A stretch of 50,551 nt of DNA from Alphaproteobacteria bacterium (GCA_021774695.1 JAJFIU010000160.1:1-50551), one strand, 5' to 3'; shown: positions 35,303 through 44,947, counted from the stretch's first letter. Translations and numbers: made by a program. The notes: a model not told the origin generated them from the letters alone.

Positions 35303-35593
35303 ATGGCCGAGTTGAGCGACGAAATACATAAAATCAAGGAAACTTTTGAAACCTCCATGGAAGAACTGAGACAAAAACGTGAAGAGCTTGCTTTGCAGGT
35401 CAAGCTTGGTTCTATGGAGGCAAGAGAAGATTGGGAAGCGTTGGAACATAAAATGCGAGACCTTGAAACCAAGTGGCATCAGTTCCAGTCCAAGGCCGGG
35501 TTGCACGAAAGCGCGGAAAATTTGGGCGCCGCCATGAAGATTCTTGGGACAGAGTTGAAAAACGGCTATCAACGATTAAAAGGGGCGCTTTGA
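35303..35593 (+). CDS. Small coiled-coil protein of unknown function
   Basis: The ATG at 35303 has AGGAG 8 bp upstream; an upstream TTG at 35282 is less likely. The 96-residue protein is almost entirely charged helix with heptad-like spacing (IHKIKETFETSMEELRQKREELALQVKLG and LEHKMRDLETKWHQFQSKAG). It has no signal peptide or Cys. No family is recognised; the heptads suggest a dimer or a binder to a larger partner. It stands alone between formate dehydrogenase and the exporter operon and has one of the five perfect FNR boxes, so it is likely strongly induced by oxygen limitation. Confidence 0.85.
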   Translation: MAELSDEIHKIKETFETSMEELRQKREELALQVKLGSMEAREDWEALEHKMRDLETKWHQFQSKAGLHESAENLGAAMKILGTELKNGYQRLKGAL

Positions 35594-35843
35594 TCTTAGG
35601 CTGTTGTTGCTTGATAGAGCGCGGAAGCCAGCTACCGTAACAAGGACGGTGTTATTGATCACAGCATTGCTACAGCGACCATGATTAATGAATGGGTCGC
35701 ACAGCATACAGTCGACATTACATCGCTGCAGCGCGCATGGTACCTAGACGGCGCGACTGATTTTTTACGCTCCAAAATAAAAATCGGCGTGCGTCTGATT
35801 TTGCCACGAGAAACTCATAGCCGACTATACAAAGGAACACGTC

Positions 35844-37007
35844 ATGAGAAAACGTTTTTTCCGGTATCTTTTGCCCCCGCTAGGGGTCGGCGTTGTCGGT
35901 GCCGCCGTATTCCTGTTTCTCTTTATCCGCCCGTTGCCGGTAGAGGTCACGCGGCCCGCCGAGAACGTGCCGATACAGGTCTTCGGCCTCGGGACGGTGG
36001 AAGCGCGCATCCTGTCAAAAATCGGCTTCGAGGCCGGTGCCGCACTTGTTGAGCTGAATGCTGATCATGGCGACCGGGTAAAAGAAGATGATGTCTTGGC
36101 GCGTCTATACAGCGCCGAACAGGAAGCCCGCACCGCCAAAGGTAGAGCCGGCATGGTCAATGCAGCGGCAGCGGTAAAGATGGCCGAGGCCGCCGTCGGT
36201 AAGGCGCGTGCCGTACTCGCCCAGAAAAAACAGGCGAACATACGCAGGCAGGCGCTGGTCGCCCGGAAGACAGTGTCGGAAGCATCAGCCGAGGAAGCGC
36301 AGATGGAGGAGGAAGTGGCTGCCGCCGAGTTGGCCGTGGCGATCAGCGACGTCGATGTCGCCAAGGCCGCTGTTGAGGATGCCAAGGCTCAATTTGCGGT
36401 GGAAGAAGTGCTTCTGGATCATCACGTGCTCAGAGCTCCCTATGATGCCATCGTTGTTCAGCGTCACAAGGAGCTGGGTTCGGTGCTGAGCCCCGGTGAG
36501 GCACTGTTCACGCTGGTGGCTCCGGGAACAATTTGGGCACTGGCTTATATTGATGAAGCGCGCGCTGGTGATATCCGGGTTGGTCAGCCCGCCGAGGTGC
36601 GGTTGCGCTCACTACCACGACAAATGTTCGCCGGCCATGTGACCCGCATCGGCATTGAAAGCGACCGGGTGAGTGAAGAGCGCCGCGTCTATATCGCCTG
36701 CGACCGCTGCCCGGAGAGCTTCCATCTGGGCGAACAGGCCGAGGTCTACATCACGACCGGCATGGTCGACAAAGCGCTTCTAGTTCCCGAGACAGCAATC
36801 GCAGGTTTCGACGGAATGCGCGGGACGGTCTGGACGGTGGAGGACGGCGAACTGCGTCGCCGCGAGGTCGTGCTCGGCCATAGAACACTCGATTCCCGAC
36901 TTGAAATAACCGATGGCCTGCCGGAACACGCGCGCATCGTCAGTGTACTTCGTCCGGGGCTGCGGGAAGGCCGCGCGGCCAAAGTGCTGGAGGAAACTTC
37001 GCCGTGA
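35844..37007 (+). CDS. HlyD/DevB-type membrane fusion protein of an ABC exporter
   Basis: The 387-residue protein has an AAAGGA ribosome site, an N-terminal membrane anchor (PPLGVGVVGAAVFLFLF), a biotinyl-lipoyl-like half, a long Ala/Lys/Glu coiled-coil hairpin (about 95-180), and the second half-domain VLRAPYDAIVVQRHKELGSVLSPG. It would bridge the inner-membrane transporter to the outer membrane. The stop overlaps the permease GTG start by 4 bp. The order adaptor-permease-ATPase is that of DevBCA-type exporters. No FNR box precedes it, unlike most nearby genes. The 250 bp before it holds no recognisable gene. Confidence 0.9.
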   Translation: MRKRFFRYLLPPLGVGVVGAAVFLFLFIRPLPVEVTRPAENVPIQVFGLGTVEARILSKIGFEAGAALVELNADHGDRVKEDDVLARLYSAEQEARTAKGRAGMVNAAAAVKMAEAAVGKARAVLAQKKQANIRRQALVARKTVSEASAEEAQMEEEVAAAELAVAISDVDVAKAAVEDAKAQFAVEEVLLDHHVLRAPYDAIVVQRHKELGSVLSPGEALFTLVAPGTIWALAYIDEARAGDIRVGQPAEVRLRSLPRQMFAGHVTRIGIESDRVSEERRVYIACDRCPESFHLGEQAEVYITTGMVDKALLVPETAIAGFDGMRGTVWTVEDGELRRREVVLGHRTLDSRLEITDGLPEHARIVSVLRPGLREGRAAKVLEETSP

Positions 37008-38137
37008 ATCTAGCTTATCGCGATATCCGGCATAATCTGGGGCGTTTTCTGCTCACCTGTTTTGGACTGAGCCTGTTGCTGGGCGTCGTCCTGTCCATGA
37101 TCGGGATTTACCGCGGCCTGGTTGAGGACGCACTGACGCTGGTCCGCACCCCCGCCGTTGATGTCTGGGTCGTGGAATCCGGCACACGCGGACCTTTTGC
37201 TGAAGCCTCTCGTATTCCGGGCGATACACGAGAGGCCATTGCCCGTCTTCAGGGCGTCAGCGCGGCAGGAAGCGTGACTTACCAAACCATTGAGGCACCA
37301 CACGCCGGGCGAAAGCTCCGACTTTATGTCGTCGGCTTCGAGCCGGGTCGCCCTGGTGGTCCAGACCGGATCGCAACCGGCCGATCAATTGGCCGGAGCC
37401 ACTATGAAATGGTCGCAGACAGACGCTCCGGGCTATTGCTTGGTGATCGCCTGGAGTTGGGCCGCGACACTTTCACGGTCGTCGGCCTGACCGATGGCCA
37501 GGTTTCCTCTGGAGGCGATCCCATTATCTACATTACTCTGCTAGACTCTCAAGAGCTTCAATTTGAACTCGCTCCACCTGCGGCGCGGCGCGAAATTGCC
37601 CGAGGCACCGGCTCTGGCAACACAGACACGATCAACGCCGTCGTCGCACGGGTCTCGGCGAACGCTTCAGCCGAAAGCATTGCAGAGGCCGCGCGGCGCT
37701 GGAAACACCTTTCGACGATGACCCAGGCCGGACAGGAAACCATCCTGACCCGCTCTGTTGTCGAGCGGGCGCGCAAGCAGATCGGTCTGTTCACCACCTT
37801 GCTCCTGATTGTCTCCGCCGTGATCATCGCGCTGATTCTCTACACCATGACGATGGATAAACTGCGGGAGATTGCCACTCTCAAGCTCATTGGCGCATCG
37901 GACCGAACGATCATTGGTCTGATCTTGCAACAGGCCCTTGCCATGGGGGTGATCGGTTTCGGCTTTGGGGCGCTTCTGATCACCACCATCAAGGACTATT
38001 TCCCGCGCCGCGTGTTGCTTCTGCCGGAAGATGGACTCGCGCTCGGGGCAGCGGTAATTCTTGTATGCATCCTCTCGAGCGCCCTCGGCGTGCGGCTGGC
38101 ACTCAAGGTCGATCCTGCGACGGCGTTGGGAGGCTAA
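37004..38137 (+). CDS. ABC transporter permease, DevC/FtsX family
   Basis: The 377-residue protein (GTG start, 4-bp overlap with the adaptor gene) has one N-terminal membrane helix, a large periplasmic MacB-like domain, and three C-terminal helices with FtsX signatures (VVIIALILYTMTMDKLREIATLKLIGASDRTI). It forms the inner-membrane part of a MacB/DevC-like exporter. Substrates of such systems range from glycolipids to peptides and cannot be told here. The ATPase gene starts 2 bp after the stop. Confidence 0.92.
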   Translation: MNLAYRDIRHNLGRFLLTCFGLSLLLGVVLSMIGIYRGLVEDALTLVRTPAVDVWVVESGTRGPFAEASRIPGDTREAIARLQGVSAAGSVTYQTIEAPHAGRKLRLYVVGFEPGRPGGPDRIATGRSIGRSHYEMVADRRSGLLLGDRLELGRDTFTVVGLTDGQVSSGGDPIIYITLLDSQELQFELAPPAARREIARGTGSGNTDTINAVVARVSANASAESIAEAARRWKHLSTMTQAGQETILTRSVVERARKQIGLFTTLLLIVSAVIIALILYTMTMDKLREIATLKLIGASDRTIIGLILQQALAMGVIGFGFGALLITTIKDYFPRRVLLLPEDGLALGAAVILVCILSSALGVRLALKVDPATALGG

Positions 38138-38139
38138 CG

Positions 38140-38904
38140 ATGAACAATCCGGGTGAGAAAATCCCGCTGGTCCACGTGCGGAACATATCTAAACATTTCG
38201 GCGAAGGCGAAACCCGCGTCGATGCCCTGCGCGATGTCAGCTTGAAGGTCCATCCCGGCGAGGTGATCGCACTTCTCGGACCGAGCGGGTCAGGTAAAAC
38301 CACGCTGCTCAACGTCATCGGCTGTATCCTTGAACCCAGCAGTGGCTGGATCAGTTTGGACGGCGAGGTTGTTTATGATGGACGCTGGCTGCGATCCGAT
38401 TTGCGCAAGCTGCGGCTTGAAAAAGTGGGTTTTATCTTCCAATTTCATAATCTTCTTCCCTTCCTCAGCAGTAGCGATAACGTCGCCGTAGTGCTCAGCT
38501 TGGCCGGATTTAGTGCGGCGGAATCCAAAAAACGCGCAGTCGAACTTCTGGACTATCTGGAAGTTGGACACCGCAAGGACGCGATGCCCGCTAATTTGTC
38601 CGGCGGTGAGGCCCAGCGAGTTGCAATTGCCCGTGCGCTTGCTAACCGACCCCGGATCATCCTTGCCGATGAGCCGACAGCGGCTCTCGATTCCCAGCGG
38701 GCAGGAATCGTGATGGACCTGTTGCGTAAAGTAGCTATCGAGCAAGAGGCAGCGATCCTCGCCGTCACACATGACGAGAAAATATTCGACCGTTTTGACC
38801 ATATTTTTCAACTGAGGGACGGTTGTCTTGAAGCTCAATCAATGGATATGGATATTGACCGCGATGGAATAAGAACCAGGAAGGCGAACAAACCTTCAGC
38901 ATAG
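38140..38904 (+). CDS. ABC transporter ATP-binding protein (LolD/DevA/MacB-like)
   Basis: Start 38140 is chosen because GGGAGG lies 6 bp before it; a longer frame from 38065 overlaps the permease gene. The 254-residue protein has Walker A GPSGSGKTT, a Q-loop (IFQFHNLLPFL), the signature LSGGEAQR, Walker B IILADEPTAALD and the switch His (VTHDE). It powers the exporter encoded upstream. The last 30 residues or so after the normal end are hydrophilic and not conserved by eye. Confidence 0.93.
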   Translation: MNNPGEKIPLVHVRNISKHFGEGETRVDALRDVSLKVHPGEVIALLGPSGSGKTTLLNVIGCILEPSSGWISLDGEVVYDGRWLRSDLRKLRLEKVGFIFQFHNLLPFLSSSDNVAVVLSLAGFSAAESKKRAVELLDYLEVGHRKDAMPANLSGGEAQRVAIARALANRPRIILADEPTAALDSQRAGIVMDLLRKVAIEQEAAILAVTHDEKIFDRFDHIFQLRDGCLEAQSMDMDIDRDGIRTRKANKPSA

Positions 38905-39264
38905 AAAAATGCCTCATATTCTCCAGGCTCATACCGATTTAGAACACGAAAAGTCAGCTCATTGGCAAGACTCACCTTCGTGTTGAGCCTTGGCGGTTTT
39001 ATCGGTATTATTCTCCAGTTGAACCTTACATGGGTCCCGGTCAAATTCCTTGACGTACCTTTTATCTTTGAGACGAATATTGTGATAATTGCCTTTGTGT
39101 TCGTCGCCTTTGTCGGTGTGGCCTTCGGTTTCCCCCTGCGAAGAACGCCGCGCGCGATCGACCTGTTCGGTTATGCGGTGAGATAAGCTCTTGGTTTTTG
39201 AAAACAGTTAAGGTTTCGGATACCAACCAATTCTCTGCTTCAAAGGCAAATATCTTCACACTAG
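38905..39264. other. 360-bp stretch between the ABC exporter and ppsA
   Basis: The only candidate gene is the small membrane frame at 38962-39186. No FNR box, clear terminator or repeat was seen in the rest. Confidence 0.45.
38962..39186 (+). CDS. Possible small two-helix membrane protein
   Basis: A 74-residue frame with a TTG start encodes two hydrophobic segments (about 5-20 and 36-57) separated by a short loop and ending in a basic tail (PLRRTPRAIDLFGYAVR). The pattern looks like a real membrane protein and not a shadow, because no gene lies opposite. The start codon is weak and no ribosome site stands out, so it may instead be the remnant of a larger gene. No family is recognised. Confidence 0.4.
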   Translation: MARLTFVLSLGGFIGIILQLNLTWVPVKFLDVPFIFETNIVIIAFVFVAFVGVAFGFPLRRTPRAIDLFGYAVR

Positions 39265-41694
39265 TTACACTGAAACAGTTGAAAGGCGATTAAAAGCTTT
39301 TTCAGCCTCAACTGTAGTTGCCAGCGTATCAAAGAAACTGTCGGGTGTTACACTGATCGAATCAATATTTTGTTCCACAAGGAATTGCGTAAAATCCGGA
39401 TAATCGGAAGGAGCCTGTCCACAAATTCCAATGGGTTTACCATTGCGCCGCGCGCCTTCAATTGCCATCGTTATCGCTTTAAGAACAGCAGGGTCGCGTT
39501 CATTAAATGCACCAGCGAGTCGGGACGAATCGCGGTCAACGCCAAGAACCAGCTGCGTAAGGTCGTTTGAACCAATCGAAAATCCGTCAAAAAACTCTGA
39601 AAATCCATCTATGGACAACACATTGCTTGGTATTTCACACATCATATAAATTTCCAGGCCTTGCTCGCCTCGCTTCAGGCCGTTGTGGCCCATAACGTCC
39701 AGCACAGCTTTTGCTTCCACAATTGTCCGACAGAAGGGAACCATTAGTTTGATATTATCAAAACCCAATGTCTCCCTCGCCGTTTTAAGAGCCGCGCACT
39801 CAAGAGCGAAAGCGTCTTCATAGTCAGAGTGAATATATCTTGATGCGCCGCGAAAGCCGATCATCGGGTTGTCTTCTTTGGTTTCGTATATTGAACCACC
39901 AACAAGAGCAGCATATTCGTTCGACTTGAAATCAGATGTCCGCACAATAACCGGTCTGGGATAAAATGCCGCAGCAATAGTCGCCACGCCTTCTGCCAAA
40001 GAATGGATGAAAAAGGATTTCCCGTCCTTGTAGGGTTTTATCAGTTCGTTGAGCTGATCATGGATTTGCTTGTCGGCAAGGCTATTCATATGCAACAGCG
40101 CCATCGGGTGCGCCTTGATGGTGTTGGCAATGATAAACTCCATCCGCGCAAGCCCTACACCGTCGCTTGGTAGCAGCCCCACCTCAGACGCTTGTTCCGG
40201 ATTTGCAATATTGACCATGATGTTCGTTTTAGGGTGTGCCAGCGCGCTAACATCAGTTTTGGTAATGACAATCGGCAATATTCCGTCCATCACCTGGCCG
40301 GTTTCACCGCTGGCACAAGAGACCGTTATAGGCGCGCCATCTGCAATTTTCTGTGTCCCGTCGCCGGTTCCAACAATTGCTGGAATACCAAGCTCGCGCG
40401 CAACAATGGCACTGTGGCACGTGCGCCCGCCGTGATCAGTAACAATTGCTGCTGCGCGTTTCATAATGGGTTCCCAGTCCGGGCTTGTTGTCTCGGCAAT
40501 AAGAACATCGCCCGTCCGAAAATTGGCAAGCTTGTTAACGTTTTTTATGTGCCGCGCGGTGCCACCAGCTATTTTCTTGCCAATGGCCGAACCAGTTGCA
40601 AGCACAGGCCCCAATTGCTCAACAGAATACCGAATAATTTCGGAAGTGTTTGCCAAAGCTTGCACAGTTTCTGGCCGCGCTTGCAAGATATACAGTTGCC
40701 CATCACGAGCATCCTTTGCCCATTCAATATCCATAGGTGTTTCGTGTCCGTATCGCTCAGAATAATGTTGCTCAATCCGAATTGCGGCCTCAGCGAGCTC
40801 AAGTATTTCAGTATCACTGAGGCAAAAAGTGCGTTGTTCCTGCGGTGGTACGGGCACCGCTTTGAATGGAACTGAGGGGTCACCGTCCCCCGCTACCATT
40901 CTCAGGTGTTTTTCTCCCATTTTGTGCCGGTAAACACACTTATTGCCCTTGGCGAATGTCTGTTTGTCTACATAATATTCATCCGGCTCAACCATGCCTT
41001 GGACGATAGCTTCGCCAGTGCCAAAGACAGCGCTAATCAACACACTATGCCGAGATCCTGTTTCAGGATCGAGCGTGAAGATAACCCCTGCGCTCGCGCT
41101 GTCTGACTGGACCATTGCTTGAACGCCCACGGACAGGGCGACAGACATATGATCAATGCCCTGGTCAATGCGGTAAGATAAAGCCCGATCATTATAGAGC
41201 GAAGCATAGCAGCGCCTGCATGCATCAATTAAATCTGCCTCATTCTCAATGAACAAAAAGCTGTCATGTTGGCCGGCAAACGACAGCCCTGGCAAATCTT
41301 CTGCTGTCGCACTGGAACGAGCCGCTACCTTAATTCGCCCACCAATGGTTTCTGACAAGTCAGCATACGCCGACTTGATTGCATCCTCTACATCAGTTGG
41401 AAACTTTGTAGCCAACACAGCTTTACGAAGCGCCGCACCCCTTTGTTGGAAAACAGCCATGTCAGATTTATCAATACCATCAAGCAAGCGAGCTATTTTT
41501 TCCCTCAAGCCGTCCTGATCCAGAAAATGTTGAAATGCAGCAGTAGTAACAGCAAAGCCAGCTGGAACATTGATCTCGCCCTTGCCCAGGCTTCTTGTCA
41601 TTTCACCGAGAGAGGCATTTTTTCCACCGACAAGCTCCAGATCATCAAGCGAAACCTGGTCAAATTGCAGGATGAGCGAAGCGGTGTTAGGCAA
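39265..41694 (-). CDS. ppsA: Phosphoenolpyruvate synthase
   Basis: The 809-residue protein starts at a TTG with GGAGA upstream. It has the N-terminal ATP-grasp domain (LVGGKNASLGEM), the phospho-His motif GGRTCHSAIVARE (His427, near the His421 of E. coli PpsA), and the C-terminal PEP/pyruvate barrel (FSIGSNDLTQLVLGVDRDS, CGQAPSDYPDF). It converts pyruvate, ATP and water to PEP, AMP and phosphate. With PDH, Acs and formate dehydrogenase nearby, it would control pyruvate fate when oxygen is low. An FNR box with a good -10 lies directly upstream. Confidence 0.96.
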   Translation of the reverse strand: MPNTASLILQFDQVSLDDLELVGGKNASLGEMTRSLGKGEINVPAGFAVTTAAFQHFLDQDGLREKIARLLDGIDKSDMAVFQQRGAALRKAVLATKFPTDVEDAIKSAYADLSETIGGRIKVAARSSATAEDLPGLSFAGQHDSFLFIENEADLIDACRRCYASLYNDRALSYRIDQGIDHMSVALSVGVQAMVQSDSASAGVIFTLDPETGSRHSVLISAVFGTGEAIVQGMVEPDEYYVDKQTFAKGNKCVYRHKMGEKHLRMVAGDGDPSVPFKAVPVPPQEQRTFCLSDTEILELAEAAIRIEQHYSERYGHETPMDIEWAKDARDGQLYILQARPETVQALANTSEIIRYSVEQLGPVLATGSAIGKKIAGGTARHIKNVNKLANFRTGDVLIAETTSPDWEPIMKRAAAIVTDHGGRTCHSAIVARELGIPAIVGTGDGTQKIADGAPITVSCASGETGQVMDGILPIVITKTDVSALAHPKTNIMVNIANPEQASEVGLLPSDGVGLARMEFIIANTIKAHPMALLHMNSLADKQIHDQLNELIKPYKDGKSFFIHSLAEGVATIAAAFYPRPVIVRTSDFKSNEYAALVGGSIYETKEDNPMIGFRGASRYIHSDYEDAFALECAALKTARETLGFDNIKLMVPFCRTIVEAKAVLDVMGHNGLKRGEQGLEIYMMCEIPSNVLSIDGFSEFFDGFSIGSNDLTQLVLGVDRDSSRLAGAFNERDPAVLKAITMAIEGARRNGKPIGICGQAPSDYPDFTQFLVEQNIDSISVTPDSFFDTLATTVEAEKAFNRLSTVSV

Positions 41695-41761
41695 AGCTGT
41701 TCTCCATAGGTCATCTATCTATAGCTAGTTGATAACTATAGGCAGATCAGCGTATGCCTCC

Positions 41762-41775
41762 TTGACGCCGATCAA
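41762..41775 (-). promoter_or_regulatory. FNR/FixK box and promoter of ppsA
   Basis: TTGACGCCGATCAA matches 9 of 10 positions. Leftward, TATAGT (41740-41735) lies within one base of the -10 position for a box at -41.5, giving transcription from about 41727 and a 33-base leader. Confidence 0.82.
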
Positions 41776-41816
41776 GACTGTGGGGCGCCCAAGCGCCGCC
41801 TACTTATAGTATGTGG

Positions 41817-44432
41817 TTAGGTCTTGTGACGCTTTAGGGAGATCACTTTAGCTACTTGCCCAACTATCACTGGCGTCAAGCTTGCCAAGGCAATCACAAA
41901 CCAGCCAGTTCTATCCAAAATAGCAATGTGCAGGACGTTAGATAGGGGAGCCCAATATACTGCCAACCCCAAAAGGCCAAGGCATAGTAAAAGCGCACCC
42001 CAAACAAACGGGTTACTTACTATTTGGTTATTGAGACAAGTGGTTTTTCTATTGCGCATATTAAAAACATGCCAGAGTTGACCCAGCGCAAGGCTCATAA
42101 AGGCAACTGTATTTGCATATTCAATATTCTGAGGAACGTGAGCCAGGGCCCAGCCAAAAGCAACCAACACAGGTATGGTCATCAAACATGCATACGCTAT
42201 TATTGCACGCCAATGTTGTGGCTCTATGAGACCTTCTGACGTTGGGCGAGGTGGTCGGTTGAGGATTTCTTTATCTGCATCACCAAAACCAAGTGCGAGA
42301 GCCGGGAAAACATCTGTTACCAAATTTAAGAACAATATCTGCAAGGGCAAAAGCGGCAATGGCAGGCCAGCCAATATAGCCAACGTAACAACCAAGACTT
42401 CACTTATATTGCAAGACATCAGGTAGATGACGAACTTTCGAATATTGGCGAAAATGACCCTACCTTGCTGGATGGCCACGATGATTGAAGCAAAAGAATC
42501 GTCTTTGAGGATCATATCGGCAGCTTCCTTGGCAACCTCGGTGCCTCGCTGCCCCATGGCTATACCAACGTCCGCTTTCTTTAAGGCCGGCGCATCATTA
42601 ACCCCGTCTCCTGTCATGGCGACAACAGCGCCGCCTTGTTGATAAAAGCTGATTAACTCTAATTTGTGTTTTGGGCTCATGCGGGCGAACACATCAATGT
42701 CCAGCATTTGCTTTTTTGCTTTGGCCGCTAGATTTTCGAAGGGAACTAAATCGCCGCCCTCCATCGCATGCGCTTTTGAGGATTGGGCAGAAATACCCAC
42801 AGCGGCCGCTACGTTATTTGCTGTAGCAACATTATCACCGGTTGCCATAACGACCCGAATACCAGCTTTTTGAGCTGCTTTTACTGCAAACGCTGCGTCA
42901 GTGCGCGGCGGGTCTTCCAAACATACAAGCCCCAAAAATGTTAAATCTCTAAAGGGCGTTTCGTTTTGATGGTCGGCGATTTTTTCCGCAAGAGCCAAAA
43001 CCCGCAAGCCACTACTGGCGAGTGCGTTCATTTTATCCAACCATTTGTTACGCATGTCTTGATCAAACGGCGCATCTGGCGGGCCGTTAGCTATATGTGT
43101 CACGTTAGCAAGCACTGCTTCAGCCGCGCCTTTTACGGTGTATAGATAACAATCAGGCCCTTTATGTACCGTCGCCATCATGCGAACATTGGGATCGAAC
43201 GGTTCCTCATATACTCTAGGATAGTCATGTTCACATATTGAGGGCTCACACTCTGCCATTGTGGCGGCATTCACCAATGCCGCCTCCATCGGGTCGGTCA
43301 AATCTGTGCTAACGGAACCACTGTAACAAAGCGCGCAGACACGAAGTGCTCTTGTCGCGGCACCACTGGTTTCAACTAAACCCTCTTTGTCTGGGCAGTC
43401 CGCAGCCACAAGCCGAGTAACAGTCATTTTATTTTCGGTGATTGTCCCTGTTTTATCCGTGAGAATAACACTAACAGATCCAAGGGTTTCAACCGCAGAG
43501 AGGCGTTCTATCAAGGCGCTTCGCGCAGCAAGTTTTAACATACCGCGGGCCAGTGCACGGGTCGCACCAATGGGCAATCCTTCGGGAATGGCAGCAACCG
43601 CCAGCGCGATCCCGGTCTTAATCATCAACAGAGTGTCTTGTCCGCTCAAAATCCCAATGAATATCAATATGATGGTCAGTATCAGCACTGCCACCAGCAA
43701 TTGCTCAGATAACTTTTGAAGGCGTTTCTCGAGCGGGGATGCGGACGCTGTTGCTTCACTTGTGAGTGTAGCTATGTTTCCGAGTTCCGTTTGCCTTCCC
43801 GTTTTTATGGCAACGCCTGTTGCAGACCCTCGTGTAACAGCTGTGCCTTTATAGGCCGAAACGGCGGTTGTTAGCTTCTGTGTTGCACTAACAGCCTTTT
43901 TATCTACGGGCACAGATTCTCCCGTAAGCAAAGACTCGTCAATTTGCAGTCTTACGCTATGAATCAATTGAATATCGGCAGTAACGATATCGCCTGCCTC
44001 TAGAAACACGATATCTCCCGGCACCAGTTCTTCCGCCGGTATGGTTTGCAATTTGCCGTCGCGCCTGACGCGGGTGGTAGTGCGCCCCATTTGCCTGAGA
44101 GCCGACATTGACCAAGTAGCTTTGCGTTCGGCCCAAAACCCTATACCTGCATTGAGTATTATGACGACGCCAATTGCGATGGCTTCAACTTTATCTTCGA
44201 ATAGAAAAGACAAAATGGCTGCAACCATTAACAGAAGCGTTAACAGGCTCTTGAATTGAGCGGCAAGAATTTGCCAGCTTGACTTTGTTTTCGCGGGATC
44301 AAGTTTGTTTAGACCGTATGAGGCCCGGCGCTTCAGCACGTCACTTGCAGAGAGCCCCTGCCGGATGTCTATGGTGGTGCCTAGAGTTGAAATCTCCGAC
44401 AATGAGTCCAGACCGTCAACTTGACTATCCAC
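41817..44432 (-). CDS. P-type cation-transporting ATPase (P2 type)
   Basis: The 871-residue protein (GTG start) has the P-type motifs: TGES in the actuator domain, the phosphorylated Asp326 in DKTGT, KGAAE and TGDGVNDAPAL, with about ten membrane helices. The M4 motif AAIPEGLP (Glu) and M6 segment NLVTDVFPALALGFGDAD resemble Ca2+-ATPase-like and related P2 pumps, so Ca2+ or another cation is probable. The exact ion is not certain from sequence. It lies 122 bp before ppsA on the same strand, with its own FNR-like box. Together with the CaCA exchanger, the island has two candidate calcium efflux routes. Confidence 0.93.
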   Translation of the reverse strand: MDSQVDGLDSLSEISTLGTTIDIRQGLSASDVLKRRASYGLNKLDPAKTKSSWQILAAQFKSLLTLLLMVAAILSFLFEDKVEAIAIGVVIILNAGIGFWAERKATWSMSALRQMGRTTTRVRRDGKLQTIPAEELVPGDIVFLEAGDIVTADIQLIHSVRLQIDESLLTGESVPVDKKAVSATQKLTTAVSAYKGTAVTRGSATGVAIKTGRQTELGNIATLTSEATASASPLEKRLQKLSEQLLVAVLILTIILIFIGILSGQDTLLMIKTGIALAVAAIPEGLPIGATRALARGMLKLAARSALIERLSAVETLGSVSVILTDKTGTITENKMTVTRLVAADCPDKEGLVETSGAATRALRVCALCYSGSVSTDLTDPMEAALVNAATMAECEPSICEHDYPRVYEEPFDPNVRMMATVHKGPDCYLYTVKGAAEAVLANVTHIANGPPDAPFDQDMRNKWLDKMNALASSGLRVLALAEKIADHQNETPFRDLTFLGLVCLEDPPRTDAAFAVKAAQKAGIRVVMATGDNVATANNVAAAVGISAQSSKAHAMEGGDLVPFENLAAKAKKQMLDIDVFARMSPKHKLELISFYQQGGAVVAMTGDGVNDAPALKKADVGIAMGQRGTEVAKEAADMILKDDSFASIIVAIQQGRVIFANIRKFVIYLMSCNISEVLVVTLAILAGLPLPLLPLQILFLNLVTDVFPALALGFGDADKEILNRPPRPTSEGLIEPQHWRAIIAYACLMTIPVLVAFGWALAHVPQNIEYANTVAFMSLALGQLWHVFNMRNRKTTCLNNQIVSNPFVWGALLLCLGLLGLAVYWAPLSNVLHIAILDRTGWFVIALASLTPVIVGQVAKVISLKRHKT

Positions 44433-44521
44433 GTGGTTCCACCTCGACTATTCTCCGCATGTAACCTCACCATCGTTTCAATATACTATAGATAAGCATG
44501 ATCAAATGTAGCGATATGTAA

Positions 44522-44535
44522 TTGACACCGACCAA
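44522..44535 (-). promoter_or_regulatory. FNR/FixK-like box upstream of the P-type ATPase gene
   Basis: TTGACACCGACCAA matches 8 of 10 positions. A -10 at the -41.5 geometry is weak; TATAGT at 44490-44485 would put the box nearer -50. Assigned by position and similarity to the other boxes. Confidence 0.5.
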
Positions 44536-44611
44536 AACCCTATACCCAAGCTTCATCTGGTGAAGTTCAGGTTTTCTCTTGAACAGAGGAAAATCTGTTT
44601 TAATAGAGCTA

Positions 44612-44947
44612 TCATTTCTGTTTCTGATTACTTTCCATTGTTTGCAAAATTACCTGCTGTATATCCTCTGGCTGCTCACCAACGGCTTCGGCCAAAGAGC
44701 GCAGTTTATGTCGCAAACCATGAAGTTGATCAATCAACGACAATATTATGGGAATTGATTCAGCATTGATTGAAAGATCAATTTGCAGGTTGAGGATAAG
44801 CTGCAAGCGCACGATATCAATGTCTGCAAAATAAGCGCGGCCCTCTGTCTGTTTCGGGTTTATCCACCCTTCGTCGATACACATATAGAGATGCTCTGGG
44901 CTAAGCCCTTCAACTTTGGCAATAACGTCAGCTTCAGTAAAAACCAT
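44612..44947 (-). CDS. cbpM: Chaperone modulator CbpM-like (MerR-type HTH)
   Basis: The protein is about 111 residues. The ATG at 44947 overlaps the last base of the CbpA stop (TGATG); a GTG 3 bp earlier is equally possible. It has an N-terminal helix-turn-helix-like part (FTEADVIAKVEGLSPEHLYMCIDEGWI) and a helical C-terminus, matching CbpM, which binds the J-domain of CbpA and inhibits it. Position directly after cbpA is the usual arrangement. There is no DNA-binding evidence beyond the fold resemblance. Confidence 0.88.
   Translation of the reverse strand: MVFTEADVIAKVEGLSPEHLYMCIDEGWINPKQTEGRAYFADIDIVRLQLILNLQIDLSINAESIPIILSLIDQLHGLRHKLRSLAEAVGEQPEDIQQVILQTMESNQKQK

Noticed and set aside
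35655-35668. FNR-like sequence TTGATCACAGCATT before the exporter operon
   Set aside because: The right half has too many mismatches and no matching -10 was seen.
35681-36052. 123-residue plus-strand frame before the exporter adaptor
   Set aside because: It runs out of frame into the HlyD-type gene, lacks a good ribosome site, and its C-terminal part is Arg/Pro-rich shadow sequence. Nothing recognisable was found in 35594-35843.
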